From Brevundimonas sp. UBA6550 (lineage in GTDB: Bacteria; Pseudomonadota; Alphaproteobacteria; Caulobacterales; Caulobacteraceae), in the NCBI RefSeq assembly GCF_002434505.1, contig NZ_DJKE01000001.1, forward strand, positions 248,001 through 312,000: DNA of 64,000 nt. Reading direction: 5' to 3'. The position numbers and the translations under genes were made by a program. Below the pieces are notes generated by a model, which searched no databases, had not been told where the DNA came from, and saw only the letters and a list, made by a program, of their open reading frames with translations. Of the stretch, positions 46,781 to 55,817 are shown piece by piece. Positions within the stretch are counted from its first letter, which is position 1. The number at the start of each line of letters is the position of its first letter.

Positions 46781-47548
46781 ATGAAGTTGTTGGGAACGGT
46801 CAGGGCGAAAAAATCGCCGCGCGTGACCGCGATGGCGGTCGTCGCCCTCGCGGTCGTGGGCGTCAGCCTCGCCGCGCCCGCCGTCCTGCCCGCCGACTGT
46901 CACGCCCAGACGCGCCGCAGCGTGCCGCCCACCGCCCGCTATGTCAGCGGCAACGGCCAGGCCTTCATCCTGGACACGTCGGGCTCGCGCGCCCTAATGC
47001 GGTTCGAGCGGTCGACCGAGGTCTGGGTGCTGCGCCCCACGCCCGCGCCGCGCGGCGACATCATCTATCGCAACGACAACGGCGATCAGGTGCTGAAAGT
47101 CACGCCCGACGGCGGCGTGACCCTCTATACCACCGCCGCGCCGCAGGGGTCGCCCGTGTCGCGCGTCGGGGACGCGCAAGGGCTGGCCAGCGCCACCCTG
47201 ACCGGGGCCCAGCTGGTCGATTACTTCATGCGTCAGAGCTATCGCGCCAGCCAGGCCATGGGCCGGCTGATCGTGATCGACGTGGACATCCAGCCGGGTT
47301 CCGAACAGGTCGCGGCCGAAACGGTCTCGGCCGCCAGCGACGCCATCGTGCGCATGGCCCGCGCCTCCAACCTGCGCGGCCAGGTCGAGCGGGTGCGGCG
47401 CGTGGTGGTGTCCGATCAGGGCCGGCCCGGCGTCACCCTGGTCCAGGGCACGCTGCGGATCGTCATCGACGCCGACGCCGGCATGGCCGGCCGGCCGTCC
47501 TCGGCCCGCATCGTCCGGGTCGTCGCCGGCGACGCTCTGAACCGCTGA
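46781..47548 (+). CDS. Exported protein, possibly DUF4908
   Basis: The 255-residue product has a basic start and a long signal segment (about 15-43, ending HAQ). The mature part contains GQAFILDTSGSRALMRFE, EVWVLRPTPAPRGDIIYRND and LKVTPDGGVTLYTT, which resemble a Caulobacterales exported family I remember as DUF4908. The second half is an alpha/beta stretch with no known motif. Function unknown. Confidence 0.65.
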   Translation: MKLLGTVRAKKSPRVTAMAVVALAVVGVSLAAPAVLPADCHAQTRRSVPPTARYVSGNGQAFILDTSGSRALMRFERSTEVWVLRPTPAPRGDIIYRNDNGDQVLKVTPDGGVTLYTTAAPQGSPVSRVGDAQGLASATLTGAQLVDYFMRQSYRASQAMGRLIVIDVDIQPGSEQVAAETVSAASDAIVRMARASNLRGQVERVRRVVVSDQGRPGVTLVQGTLRIVIDADAGMAGRPSSARIVRVVAGDALNR

Positions 47549-47558
47549 TCGTCTCTGT

Positions 47559-47688
47559 CGTCATTCCGGGACGTCCGTAGGACGAACCCGGAACCCAGGC
47601 GATCGGAGGCTCTGCTTGAGCATCCCCCAGGGATAGCGACCGCCCCCTGGGCTCCGGGTTCCTCGCTGCCCTCGGCCCCGGAATGACG
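47559..47688. repeat. Palindromic intergenic element, family A copy 4 (inverted)
   Basis: Ends are CGTCATTCCGGGACGTCC and GGCCCCGGAATGACG. GTCCGTAGGAC on the left and CCTCGCTGCCCTCGG on the right give the same orientation as copy 2. It lies between two convergent genes. Confidence 0.78.
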
Positions 47689-47702
47689 GACTGGAAAAGC
47701 GC

Positions 47703-48425
47703 CTAGAAAGCGTCCTTCGCCGCCCGGCGCGCGGCGAACTGTTCGGTGTCGGCTGCGGTCAGGAAGGGGTTGAAACGCTTTTCCACCCCCATTGTCGTCG
47801 GCACGGTCGGTTCGCCGCGCTCGCGGGCGGTGAAGATCGCCTGGGCATGGGCGGCGGTTTCGGGCCGGTCGTCCAGGCTCAGGGTGAAACGGGCGTTGGC
47901 GGCGGTGTATTCGTGGGCGCACCAGATGACCGTGGCGGCGGGCCAGACTTTCAGCCGTTGCAGGCTGGCGAACATCTGTTCCGGCGCGCCTTCGAACAGC
48001 CGGCCGCAGCCCAGGGCGAACAGGGTGTCGCCGACGAAGGCCAGGCCGTCGTCGGGCGCGTGGAACACCACATGGCCCAGGGTGTGGCCGGGCGTGGCCG
48101 TGACCTCGAACCGCGTCTCGCCCACCATCACCACATCGCCGTCCGCCACCACGCGGTCCAGCGGGGCGACGCGCCGCACCTCTTCCGGCCCGACGATCTC
48201 GCAAGCCCATTCGGACTTCAGCCGTTCGTTGCCCTCGGTGTGATCGGGGTGCCAGTGGGTATTGAGGATCATATCCAGCCGCCCCCAGCCCAGCCGCTCC
48301 AACTCTTCCAGAATCCGCGCGGCGTCCGGCGTATCGACCGCCGCGACCACGCCGGTCGCCGCATCGCGGATCAGAAAGCCGTAGTTGTCGCTGCGGCAGG
48401 GGAACAGATGAACGTCCAGGGTCAT
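47703..48425 (-). CDS. gloB: Hydroxyacylglutathione hydrolase (glyoxalase II)
   Basis: The 240-residue metallo-beta-lactamase-fold enzyme has the metal motif THWHPDH, later GHTLGHVVF, and CAHEYTAANARF; the C-terminal part (EKRFNPFL) is glyoxalase II specific. It hydrolyses S-lactoylglutathione to glutathione and lactate in methylglyoxal detoxification. It is divergent from the methyltransferase gene, with a 46-bp gap. Confidence 0.95.
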   Translation of the reverse strand: MTLDVHLFPCRSDNYGFLIRDAATGVVAAVDTPDAARILEELERLGWGRLDMILNTHWHPDHTEGNERLKSEWACEIVGPEEVRRVAPLDRVVADGDVVMVGETRFEVTATPGHTLGHVVFHAPDDGLAFVGDTLFALGCGRLFEGAPEQMFASLQRLKVWPAATVIWCAHEYTAANARFTLSLDDRPETAAHAQAIFTARERGEPTVPTTMGVEKRFNPFLTAADTEQFAARRAAKDAF

Positions 48426-48471
48426 GCCGCCATCCTAGCAGGAGGGCGGTCGCCGGGCCTATAGTGGCCGG

Positions 48472-49215
48472 ATGCGGCGCAGCATCGACGAGCTTCGAAC
48501 CTTCTACGGCGAACCGAACGGCGCCCTGGCGCGTCGGCTGGTGGCGCGCCGGCTGGACGACGCCTGGGGCGAGGCGGCCGATTGCGACGTGCTGGGCATC
48601 GGTTACGCCACGCCGTGGCTGGACGCCTTCGTCGGCGCGCGACGGGTGGTCGCGGCCATGCCGGGCGGTCAGGGGGTCGAGCAGTGGCCCACGGTCGGGC
48701 GCAACCGCACCCTTCTGGTGGACGACCGCCGCCTGCCCTTCCCCGCCGGATCGTTCGACCGCATCCTGCTGGTCCATGCGCTGGAGGAGGCGGACGATCC
48801 CGCCGCCCTGCTGCTGGAAGCCGTCAGGGCGCTGTCCCCCACCGGGCGGATCATCCTGGCGGCGGCGGCGCGCGGCGGCCTGTGGGCGCGGGCGGACAAC
48901 ACCCCTTTCGGCCACGGACGCCCTTTCACGCGGCGCCAGCTGGAGCGGCTGGTGCGCGACGTGGGGCTGGAGCCCATGGCCTGGTCCCAGACCCTGTATG
49001 TGCCGCCGTGGGGGCCGCTGCTGCCCCTGGCCGAAGGGTTCGAACAGGTGGGCCGCCATGTCTTTCCGGGAACCGCCGGCCTGATCCTGCTGGAGGCGTC
49101 GCGCCAGGGCTATGCCCGCATCCGGCCCAGCGGCCATGCCCAGCGCGTCGCCGCCCCCGTCCTGACGCCCCAGCCCGTCGCCTCCGTCTCTTCGCGGGGC
49201 GAACATCGCGACTGA
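48472..49215 (+). CDS. Class I SAM-dependent methyltransferase-like protein
   Basis: The 247-residue protein has the fold of a class I methyltransferase: CDVLGIGYATPWLDAF (motif I position, degenerate), RLPFPAGSFDRILLVHALEEADD and SPTGRIILAAAARGG. The classical GxGxG is changed to GIGYAT. In other alphaproteobacteria a similar gene sits next to gloB; its substrate is unknown. The C-terminus is a low-complexity tail. Confidence 0.8.
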   Translation: MRRSIDELRTFYGEPNGALARRLVARRLDDAWGEAADCDVLGIGYATPWLDAFVGARRVVAAMPGGQGVEQWPTVGRNRTLLVDDRRLPFPAGSFDRILLVHALEEADDPAALLLEAVRALSPTGRIILAAAARGGLWARADNTPFGHGRPFTRRQLERLVRDVGLEPMAWSQTLYVPPWGPLLPLAEGFEQVGRHVFPGTAGLILLEASRQGYARIRPSGHAQRVAAPVLTPQPVASVSSRGEHRD

Positions 49216-49263
49216 CGGCGAGTTGACCGTCGCCCCATCTGGCGGGCCGGGCGAAACCGCCTT

Positions 49264-49788
49264 ATGGCGAAGGCCATGCACCGACTGATCCTGATGCGGC
49301 ACGCCCAGGCCGAAACCTCCGCCCCGTCCGGCGGCGGCGACGAGGCCCGCCCCCTGTCCGCCGCCGGCCGCGCCGAGGCGGTCCTGATGGGCCGCGCCCT
49401 GGCCGAACGCGGGCTGAAGCCCGACCTGGCCCTGGTCTCGACCGCCGTGCGGACGCGCCAGACCTGGGAGCAGATGCACGACGCCCTGGGCGATGTGGAG
49501 GTGCGCGACGAGGCCAATCTGTACAACGCCTCCGCCGACGTCATCCGCCGCTTCGTCGAGGCCGGCGAGGACGAGGCCGGCTGCCTGCTGGTCCTGGCGC
49601 ACAATCCGGGCGTCCATGTGCTGGCGGCCGAATATCTGATCGAAAGTGCGGCTTCGCCGGCGGTGGTGGACAAGCTGTCGGGCGGTTTTCCCACCGGCGC
49701 GGCCGCCCTGTTCACCGTCGATGCGGCGGGGCGCTGCGCCTACGAAGGGTTTCTGACGCCCCGGTCGCTGGGCGCGCCCTCGCTGTGA
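49264..49788 (+). CDS. Histidine phosphatase, SixA-like
   Basis: The 174-residue protein begins HRLILMRHAQAE, the phosphohistidine motif of the phosphoglycerate-mutase-like superfamily. It has LVLAHNPGVH as the second catalytic histidine. SixA removes phosphate from histidine phosphotransfer proteins; here the role is inferred from similarity. ATG 49264 or 49276 can start. Its last bases overlap the DUF952 gene (GTGA), which leads on to pyrD in an operon. Confidence 0.88.
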   Translation: MAKAMHRLILMRHAQAETSAPSGGGDEARPLSAAGRAEAVLMGRALAERGLKPDLALVSTAVRTRQTWEQMHDALGDVEVRDEANLYNASADVIRRFVEAGEDEAGCLLVLAHNPGVHVLAAEYLIESAASPAVVDKLSGGFPTGAAALFTVDAAGRCAYEGFLTPRSLGAPSL

Positions 49789-50129
49789 CCGACATCGCCT
49801 ACAAGATCGTGGACGCCGCCGAATGGCGCGCGGCCGTCGCCGAGGGCCGCTATGACGGCGCGCCCGTCGATCTGGCCGACGGCTATATCCATATGTCGAC
49901 CGAGGCGCAGCTGGCCGAGACGGCGCGACGGCATTTCGCCGGTCGCCGCGACCTGCTGCTGCTGGACGTCGACCTGACGCGCCTGGGCGACGACGTGGTC
50001 TGGGAGCCGTCGCGGGGCGGCGCCCTGTTCCCGCACCTCTATGCGCCCCTGCCCGTCTCGGCGGTTATCAAGACCCGCACCCTGAACGTCACCGCCGAGG
50101 GCGAGATGCAGGTCGGGGACGCGGCATGA
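49785..50129 (+). CDS. DUF952 family protein
   Basis: The 114-residue protein matches DUF952: AYKIVDAAEWRAAVAEG, DGYIHMSTEAQLAETARRHF, LLLDVDLTRLG and FPHLYAPLP. It is related to ADP-ribosyltransferase-like folds but no activity is proven. The start is GTG 49785, overlapping sixA, and the end overlaps pyrD (ATGA). Confidence 0.88.
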   Translation: MTDIAYKIVDAAEWRAAVAEGRYDGAPVDLADGYIHMSTEAQLAETARRHFAGRRDLLLLDVDLTRLGDDVVWEPSRGGALFPHLYAPLPVSAVIKTRTLNVTAEGEMQVGDAA

Positions 50130-51184
50130 GCCTGATGGCGCGCATCAGCGACGCGGGCGCCGCCGCCCTGCGGCGTCTGGATCCCGAACAGGCGCACCGT
50201 CTGGCGATCAAGGGGCTGGCCTTCGCCCGCCTGCCCCGGCCGTCGACCGACGATCCGATCCTGAGGACGGCGCTGGCCGGGCTGGACCTGCCCAATCCGG
50301 TCGGTCTGGCCGCCGGTCTGGACAAAAACGGCGAGGCCCTGCGCGGCCTGTCGCGTCTGGGCTTCGGCTTCGTCGAATGCGGCTCGGTCACGCCGCGCGC
50401 CCAGGCCGGCAATCCCCAGCCGCGCCTGTTCCGCCTGACCGAGGACCGCGCCATCATCAACCGGATGGGGTTCAACAACGCCGGGCTGGACGCCTTCGCA
50501 GCCCGGCTGGATAGGCGCCCCTCGGGCGTGGTGGTCGGGGCCAATCTGGGGGCCAACAAGGATACGGAGGACAAGGCGGCCGATTATGTGGCGGGCCTGA
50601 AGCGTCTGGCCGGGCGCGCCAGCTATTTCACCGTCAACATCTCCTCGCCCAATACGCCGGGCCTGCGCGCCTTGCAGGGCCGGGCGCAGCTGGACGACCT
50701 GTTGGGCCGCATCGACGCCGCCCGCCCGGCGACGGGCCCGGCGCGCGTGCCGGTCTTCCTGAAGATCGCGCCCGACCTGATCGCCGACGAGATCGGCATG
50801 ATCGTGGAGGCGTCGCTGGCGCACCGGATCGACGGGCTGATCGTATCCAACACCACGCTGGAGCGGCCCGAGACCCTGCGCTCGCCCCAGGCGCACGAGA
50901 CCGGCGGCCTGTCGGGCGCGCCCATCCGGCCCTTCGCCGAAAAGGCCCTGCGCGCGGCGGCCGAGGCGGCGGGCGGGCGTCTGCCCCTGATCGCGGTGGG
51001 CGGGATCGACAGCGGCGCGGAAGCCTATGCCCGCATCCGGCTGGGCGCCTCGGCGGTGCAAATCTATTCCGCCCTGATTTACGAGGGGCCGGGTCTGGTC
51101 GCCCGGATCAAGCGCGACCTGGCCGCCCGGCTGCGCGCCGACGGCTTTTCCACCCTGTCCGAGGCGATCGGCGCGGGCCGTTGA
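50126..51184 (+). CDS. pyrD: Dihydroorotate dehydrogenase (quinone), class 2
   Basis: The 352-residue FMN enzyme has the class 2 N-terminal helix for membrane association (RISDAGAAALRRLDPEQAH) and the motifs VGLAAGLDKNGEA, NISSPNTPGLR and AVGGIDSGAEA. It oxidises dihydroorotate to orotate for pyrimidine synthesis with ubiquinone. It is the last gene of the sixA-DUF952-pyrD set. Confidence 0.95.
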   Translation: MSLMARISDAGAAALRRLDPEQAHRLAIKGLAFARLPRPSTDDPILRTALAGLDLPNPVGLAAGLDKNGEALRGLSRLGFGFVECGSVTPRAQAGNPQPRLFRLTEDRAIINRMGFNNAGLDAFAARLDRRPSGVVVGANLGANKDTEDKAADYVAGLKRLAGRASYFTVNISSPNTPGLRALQGRAQLDDLLGRIDAARPATGPARVPVFLKIAPDLIADEIGMIVEASLAHRIDGLIVSNTTLERPETLRSPQAHETGGLSGAPIRPFAEKALRAAAEAAGGRLPLIAVGGIDSGAEAYARIRLGASAVQIYSALIYEGPGLVARIKRDLAARLRADGFSTLSEAIGAGR

Positions 51185-51251
51185 CGGAGCGTTAGGCTCG
51201 ATCACGGATAAATCCCCGCGAAGCGCGTCATCGCGCCAAGCGGGGAAATGC

Positions 51252-53153
51252 ATGTCGCACACCACGGGCGCCGATACGGTCAGCGGCTGGGCCTATGCGG
51301 TCCGGCAACGCCGGGGCGCGATGATGCAGCGCATCGCCGTGGGCATGGCCAGCAGCCTGGCGGCGACGTCGCTGGTGGGCTGGCCCACCGCCGTGGCCTG
51401 GGGCCTGGCCTATATCGCCATCCAGGCCTGGGAAGCCTTCGTCTTCGCGCCCCTGAACCGGCCGGTCCCGCGCCCGATGTCCAGGGCGCGCAACATCCTG
51501 GGCGGGGCGACCATGTTCGCCAACACCGGCCTGTACGGCGCCCTTTCGATCATTCTGTGGGCGCTCGGCGGGGCGGCGGGCGGCGTGTCGGCGGCGATCA
51601 TGCTGTCGGCCGCCATGGTCTATTCGATGGTCAATGCGCCCCGGTCGCTGACCGTGCTGGCCTGCACCACCGCGCCCCAGATCCTCTATATGGCGGCCTT
51701 CCCCTTCCTGCTGATGGGCCTGGGCGCGCCGCTGGGCGCCGCGATCACGGCGGCGGCGGCGGTGATCATCTTCACCATCTACTGCCTGAATGTCTGGCGC
51801 GGCCTGGCCGACCGGCTAAAGCGCGAGCAGCACGACCGCCTGCAGGCCGAGGCGCACGTCGAGCGGATGAGCCGCGAACTGAGCGAGCAGCGCGCCTTCC
51901 TCGCCGCCATCGGCCATGATCTGCGCACCCCCATCGGCGCGATCCTGAGCGGGGCGGCCGAGGTGCGCGGCGCGGACGCCGGATCGCGCCAGAACGCCGA
52001 ACTGATCACCGACGCCGGCCTGATGATGAAGTCCCTGCTGGACGATCTGCTGGACCATTCGCGCATCGGGGCGGGCCGAATGGCCATCGAGGTCAAGGAT
52101 TTCGACCTGCGCCAGATGCTGGCCCAGACGCTGCAACTGTGGCGCGCGCCGGCCGAGGCCAAGGGGCTGAAGCTGCGGATCGAGGGGGCGGCGACCATGC
52201 CCCGGTCGGTCAAGGGCGACGTGATCCGCATTCGCCAGGTGCTGAACAACCTGTTGTCCAACGCCATGAAGTTCACCGACAGCGGAACCATCACCCTGCG
52301 GGTGCAGGGCTGGCTGGAAGAGCCGACGTCCTATGCTCTGACGTTCGAGATCGCCGACACCGGACCGGGCATGACGCCCGTCCAGTTGGACCGACTGTTC
52401 ACCCCGTTCGATCAGACCGCCGAGGGTGTCACCGCCCGCTATGGCGGATCGGGCCTGGGACTGGCGATCAGCCGCAATCTGGTGGAGCTGATGGGCGGAC
52501 GGCTGACGGTGCGCAGCACGCCGGGCCAGGGGTCGCGGTTCACCGTCTCGCTGGTCCTGCCGCGCGGCGAGGCGATCGAGCCGGTCGCCGAGGCGGTCGA
52601 TGAAAGCCGCATGGAGATCGCCCGCGCCCTGAGGCCGACCGCGACGGTGCGCGAGCCCACGCCCGTCGCCGCGCCCATGCCAGCGCCCGAGCCGGCGCCC
52701 GAACCTGGGACGACCGTCGAGGCGGCGGAGGCAGACGACGAGGACGACGCCGTTGCACCCTTGCGCCTGCTGGTGGTGGACGATCACGACATCAACCGTC
52801 GCGCGGTGCAGCTGATCCTCCAGCCCCTGGGGTGCGAGATCACCACGGCCGCCGACGGCCTGATCGCGCTGGAACGCTGCGAGGAGACGGTCTTCGACGT
52901 CATCTTCATGGATGTGCGAATGCCCGAACTGGACGGGCGAGAGACCACACGCCGCCTGCGGGCCGGCCATGGCCCCAATGCTCTTACGCCCGTGGTCGCC
53001 GTCACCGCCGACACGGCGCCCGAGGACGTCGCCGCCTGCCAGGCGGCGGGCATGGCCTATTTCGTGTCCAAGCCTCTGACGCCCGCGGCCCTGATCGGCG
53101 CCCTGGAGCATGTGCTGGAAGAAACCGCTCAGGCCAGGTCCGAGGCCGCCTGA
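51252..53153 (+). CDS. Hybrid sensor histidine kinase with receiver domain
   Basis: The 633-residue protein has about six membrane segments (27-180), a short coiled coil, HisKA with IGHDLRTPIGAIL (H222), HATPase with NLLSNAMKF and GGSGLGLAIS, a Pro/Ala/Glu-rich linker (about 465-500) and a receiver with phospho-acceptor D554 (FMDVRMPELDG). No HPt domain is present, so a separate phosphotransfer protein is needed. Its input domain is only the membrane part. It overlaps the convergent vsr gene by 25 bases. Confidence 0.92.
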   Translation: MSHTTGADTVSGWAYAVRQRRGAMMQRIAVGMASSLAATSLVGWPTAVAWGLAYIAIQAWEAFVFAPLNRPVPRPMSRARNILGGATMFANTGLYGALSIILWALGGAAGGVSAAIMLSAAMVYSMVNAPRSLTVLACTTAPQILYMAAFPFLLMGLGAPLGAAITAAAAVIIFTIYCLNVWRGLADRLKREQHDRLQAEAHVERMSRELSEQRAFLAAIGHDLRTPIGAILSGAAEVRGADAGSRQNAELITDAGLMMKSLLDDLLDHSRIGAGRMAIEVKDFDLRQMLAQTLQLWRAPAEAKGLKLRIEGAATMPRSVKGDVIRIRQVLNNLLSNAMKFTDSGTITLRVQGWLEEPTSYALTFEIADTGPGMTPVQLDRLFTPFDQTAEGVTARYGGSGLGLAISRNLVELMGGRLTVRSTPGQGSRFTVSLVLPRGEAIEPVAEAVDESRMEIARALRPTATVREPTPVAAPMPAPEPAPEPGTTVEAAEADDEDDAVAPLRLLVVDDHDINRRAVQLILQPLGCEITTAADGLIALERCEETVFDVIFMDVRMPELDGRETTRRLRAGHGPNALTPVVAVTADTAPEDVAACQAAGMAYFVSKPLTPAALIGALEHVLEETAQARSEAA

Positions 53154-53560
53154 CCCGTCACCTCGGCGATCAGGGCCGGGGCGAAGTCAGGGCGGCGCAG
53201 GTCGCATTCCCAAACCACGATCACGCGCCAGTCGTCCGCCAGCAGCGCCTGAACGGCGGCGTCGTCGCGGGCGCGGTTGCGGCCGATCTTGGCGATCCAA
53301 TAGTCGGCGTTGGTCTTGGGCTGGCGCGCGCCTCTCGAGCAGTCGTGGCCGTGCCAGAAACAGCCGTGGACGAACAGGGCGATGCGGCGGCCCTTCATCA
53401 CGACATCCGGCCGACCGGCCAGGCCGCAGCCGCCCAGCCGATAACCGATGCCGGCCGCACGCAAAATCTTGCGCACGGCCAGTTCCGGCGACGTGTTCCG
53501 CCCCTTCACGCGACGCATGACGGCGCTGCGCTTTTCCGGGCTGAACACGTCCGTCGTCAT
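53129..53560 (-). CDS. vsr: Very short patch repair endonuclease (Vsr)
   Basis: The 143-residue endonuclease has the Vsr motifs GLAGRPDVVM (catalytic Asp), FVHGCFWHGHDC, and WRVIVVWECDLR. Vsr nicks DNA at T:G mismatches left by deaminated 5-methylcytosine and usually accompanies a cytosine-5 methyltransferase. None is seen nearby. It ends inside the hybrid kinase gene on the other strand. Confidence 0.95.
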   Translation of the reverse strand: MTTDVFSPEKRSAVMRRVKGRNTSPELAVRKILRAAGIGYRLGGCGLAGRPDVVMKGRRIALFVHGCFWHGHDCSRGARQPKTNADYWIAKIGRNRARDDAAVQALLADDWRVIVVWECDLRRPDFAPALIAEVTGQAASDLA

Positions 53561-53612
53561 CTTCGGTCGGTCCAGGCCATCGCTTCGCGGCTGAAGCCCG
53601 AACCGACAGACA

Positions 53613-54098
53613 TCAAAGCTGGGCCAGCAGATGCTCGGCCGAGGACACCTTGAACTCGCCGCCCTGTTCGATGTTCAGCTGGGTCACCACGCCGTCCTTG
53701 ACCAGCATGGAATAGCGCTGCGAGCGCTCGCCCAGGCCGAAGCCCGAACCGTCCAGCACCAGGCCCAGGGCCTTGGTCAGTTCGCCGTTGCCGTCGGCCA
53801 GCATGACGATGCTGTCGTCGGTGATGTCCTGGCTGTCGGCCCAGGCCTTCATGACGAAGGCGTCGTTGACCGAGATGCAGGCGACCGTATCGACGCCCTT
53901 GCCCTGGATGTCGGCCAGGTGACCCTTGAAGCCCGGCAGGTGGCGGGCCGAGCAGGTGGGGGTGAAGGCGCCGGGCACGGCGAACAGGGCCACGGTCTTG
54001 CCGGCGAAGATGTCGGCCGTGCTGACGGGCTTGGGGCCCTCGGCGGTGGCCTGGGCCAGGGTCGCGTCTGGGATGCGATCGCCGATCTGGATGGTCAT
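53613..54098 (-). CDS. Peroxiredoxin, Prx5 type
   Basis: The 161-residue peroxiredoxin has the peroxidatic cysteine in VPGAFTPTCS (C49) and the segments LPGFKGHLADI and FGLGERSQRYSML. It reduces hydrogen and alkyl peroxides, probably with glutathione or glutaredoxin as reductant. The ATG at 54098 was chosen; an upstream open frame to 54200 does not resemble the family. Confidence 0.94.
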   Translation of the reverse strand: MTIQIGDRIPDATLAQATAEGPKPVSTADIFAGKTVALFAVPGAFTPTCSARHLPGFKGHLADIQGKGVDTVACISVNDAFVMKAWADSQDITDDSIVMLADGNGELTKALGLVLDGSGFGLGERSQRYSMLVKDGVVTQLNIEQGGEFKVSSAEHLLAQL

Positions 54099-54250
54099 GG
54101 AGGTCTCCGCGGACAGGGAAGGAAAAAAGGGAAAGGGCGTGGCGTCGAACGGATGTGAAACACCGCCTGCGACACATAGAGGCCGCCGGGCCAACCGCAA
54201 GCGTCCGCCGACTTGCGCCCGCCGCTTTCGCGACGGATGATGGGCGGATC

Positions 54251-54820
54251 ATGAGCCAAGCCTCCCCCCTGACCGGCCGCCTGCTGGTGGCCATGCCCGG
54301 CATCGACGATCCCCGGTTCGAACATGCGGTCATCCTGATCTGCGCCCATGGCCCGGACCATGCGATGGGCCTGAGGCTGGATCGTCCCGCGCCGGGGGTG
54401 GACCTGAAGACCGTGCTGGACAAGCTGGATGCGCCCGCGCCGGACCAGTCCATCGGTCGGGCGGTGCTGATGGGCGGGCCGGTGGAGCGCGAACGGGGCT
54501 TCGTCCTGCACACCGACGACTGGATGATCGGCGAGGACAGCCTGCCGTTCGGCGACGGCCTGGCGATGACGGGCACGCGCGAGGCCCTGACGGCCATGAC
54601 CGACGATGTCGGCGGCCCGCGCCGCTCGGCCCTGCTGCTGGGCTATGCCGGTTGGGGCGAAGGGCAGTTGGAGGAGGAGTTGGCCGACAATGTCTGGCTG
54701 ACCGCCGAGGCGGATCTGGATCTGATCTTCGACGGCGAACACACGTCGAAATGGACGCGCGCCCTGGCCCAGCTGGGCGTGGACGCGGCCATGTTGTCCA
54801 GCCAGGGCGGCCGGGCCTGA
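54251..54820 (+). CDS. YqgE/AlgH family protein
   Basis: The 189-residue protein matches UPF0301: LTGRLLVAMPGIDDPRFEHAV, ICAHGPDHAMGLRLDRPA, GGPVERERGFVLH and LGYAGWGEGQLEEEL. The function is not settled. The ATG at 54251 was chosen. It is divergent from the peroxiredoxin gene by 152 bp and converges on an outer-membrane barrel gene. Confidence 0.92.
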   Translation: MSQASPLTGRLLVAMPGIDDPRFEHAVILICAHGPDHAMGLRLDRPAPGVDLKTVLDKLDAPAPDQSIGRAVLMGGPVERERGFVLHTDDWMIGEDSLPFGDGLAMTGTREALTAMTDDVGGPRRSALLLGYAGWGEGQLEEELADNVWLTAEADLDLIFDGEHTSKWTRALAQLGVDAAMLSSQGGRA

Positions 54821-54848
54821 TACCGACCCGACCGCCCCGCTTCGAGAC

Positions 54849-55682
54849 CTAGAAGCGGTAGTTCATGCCCACGCGGAACATGTGCGTGCCGAACTTGCCG
54901 TTGCCGCGCGTGATGTCCGTGCCCGTGGTGTTGGGCGCCAGAACGAACGGGTTGGTCGCCGGCGCCGTGCCCTGACCCACGCGCACGACCGGGCTGTCCA
55001 CGTCCAGCGAGGTATAGAGGTATTCGCCGGTGAAGGTCAGGCCGCGACCCAGGGCGTATTCCACGCCGCCGCCGGCCTGCCAGCCGTCGCCGTCGTCGCC
55101 TTCGCTGTTCTGGCTGAAGCTGTTGGCCTGGTTCGAGGTGCGGAACTTGTTGTCGAACTTGCCGTAGGCGTAGCCGCCGGTGCCGTAGATCAGGGCGTTG
55201 CCGGCCGCATAGCCGAGACGCAGACGGGCGGCCGCCGTGCTCTCCAGCTCGCGCGTGAAGGTGTAGGAGGCCGGGGTGGTGGAGAAGCCGGTCACCGAAT
55301 CCTGGGCGTTGTTGACGGTGTATTCGGCCAGGGCGCCGACGACGATGTTGCCGAACTGCCAGTCATAGCCGGCGCGCACGCCCGCCTCGACGCCGCTGTT
55401 GTCGCTCTTGCAGCCGGTCGCGGGGCTGGCGCTGGACGCCGCGCCGCCGCAGAAGCCGGGGCTGAACGCATTGGCGCCGGCCGCCGTATTGACCGGGTCG
55501 CCGTAGTTTCCGTCCAGATTGCGGTCGAAGCGCAGGATTTCGTCGCCGTCGTCGTTGGTCTGGTTATAGCCGCCGAAGACGCCGACATAGGGGCCGGACC
55601 AGTTCTGGACGGTCGATTGGGCCAGGGCCGGGGTGGAGACGAGGGCCAGCGCCAGGGCGCTGCAGGCGAGGGTCTTGATCAT
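54849..55682 (-). CDS. Outer-membrane beta-barrel protein, porin-like
   Basis: The 277-residue product has a signal peptide (about 1-22, ALAQ) and the small alphaproteobacterial barrel pattern: WSGPYVGVFGGYNQ, VEAGVRAGYDWQFGN, ARLRLGYAAGNALIYGTGGYAYG, and a C-terminus MFRVGMNYRF ending in the aromatic residue needed for barrel insertion. It resembles the Omp25/31-like group. Two cysteines near 78 and 90 may form a loop disulfide. Function is inferred as structural or pore-forming. Confidence 0.9.
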   Translation of the reverse strand: MIKTLACSALALALVSTPALAQSTVQNWSGPYVGVFGGYNQTNDDGDEILRFDRNLDGNYGDPVNTAAGANAFSPGFCGGAASSASPATGCKSDNSGVEAGVRAGYDWQFGNIVVGALAEYTVNNAQDSVTGFSTTPASYTFTRELESTAAARLRLGYAAGNALIYGTGGYAYGKFDNKFRTSNQANSFSQNSEGDDGDGWQAGGGVEYALGRGLTFTGEYLYTSLDVDSPVVRVGQGTAPATNPFVLAPNTTGTDITRGNGKFGTHMFRVGMNYRF

Positions 55683-55817
55683 GGGGGAGGCTTACGTGCT
55701 GGGTGCGGGCGCGAAGTCCCCGCTCGCCGTCGGAAAAGCGAAACCGCGCGGGACGTTCCCGAAAAAGGTGCGCCGCCAAATGTCGCACATCCAATGGCTG
55801 CGCTTGAGCGTAGGCGC

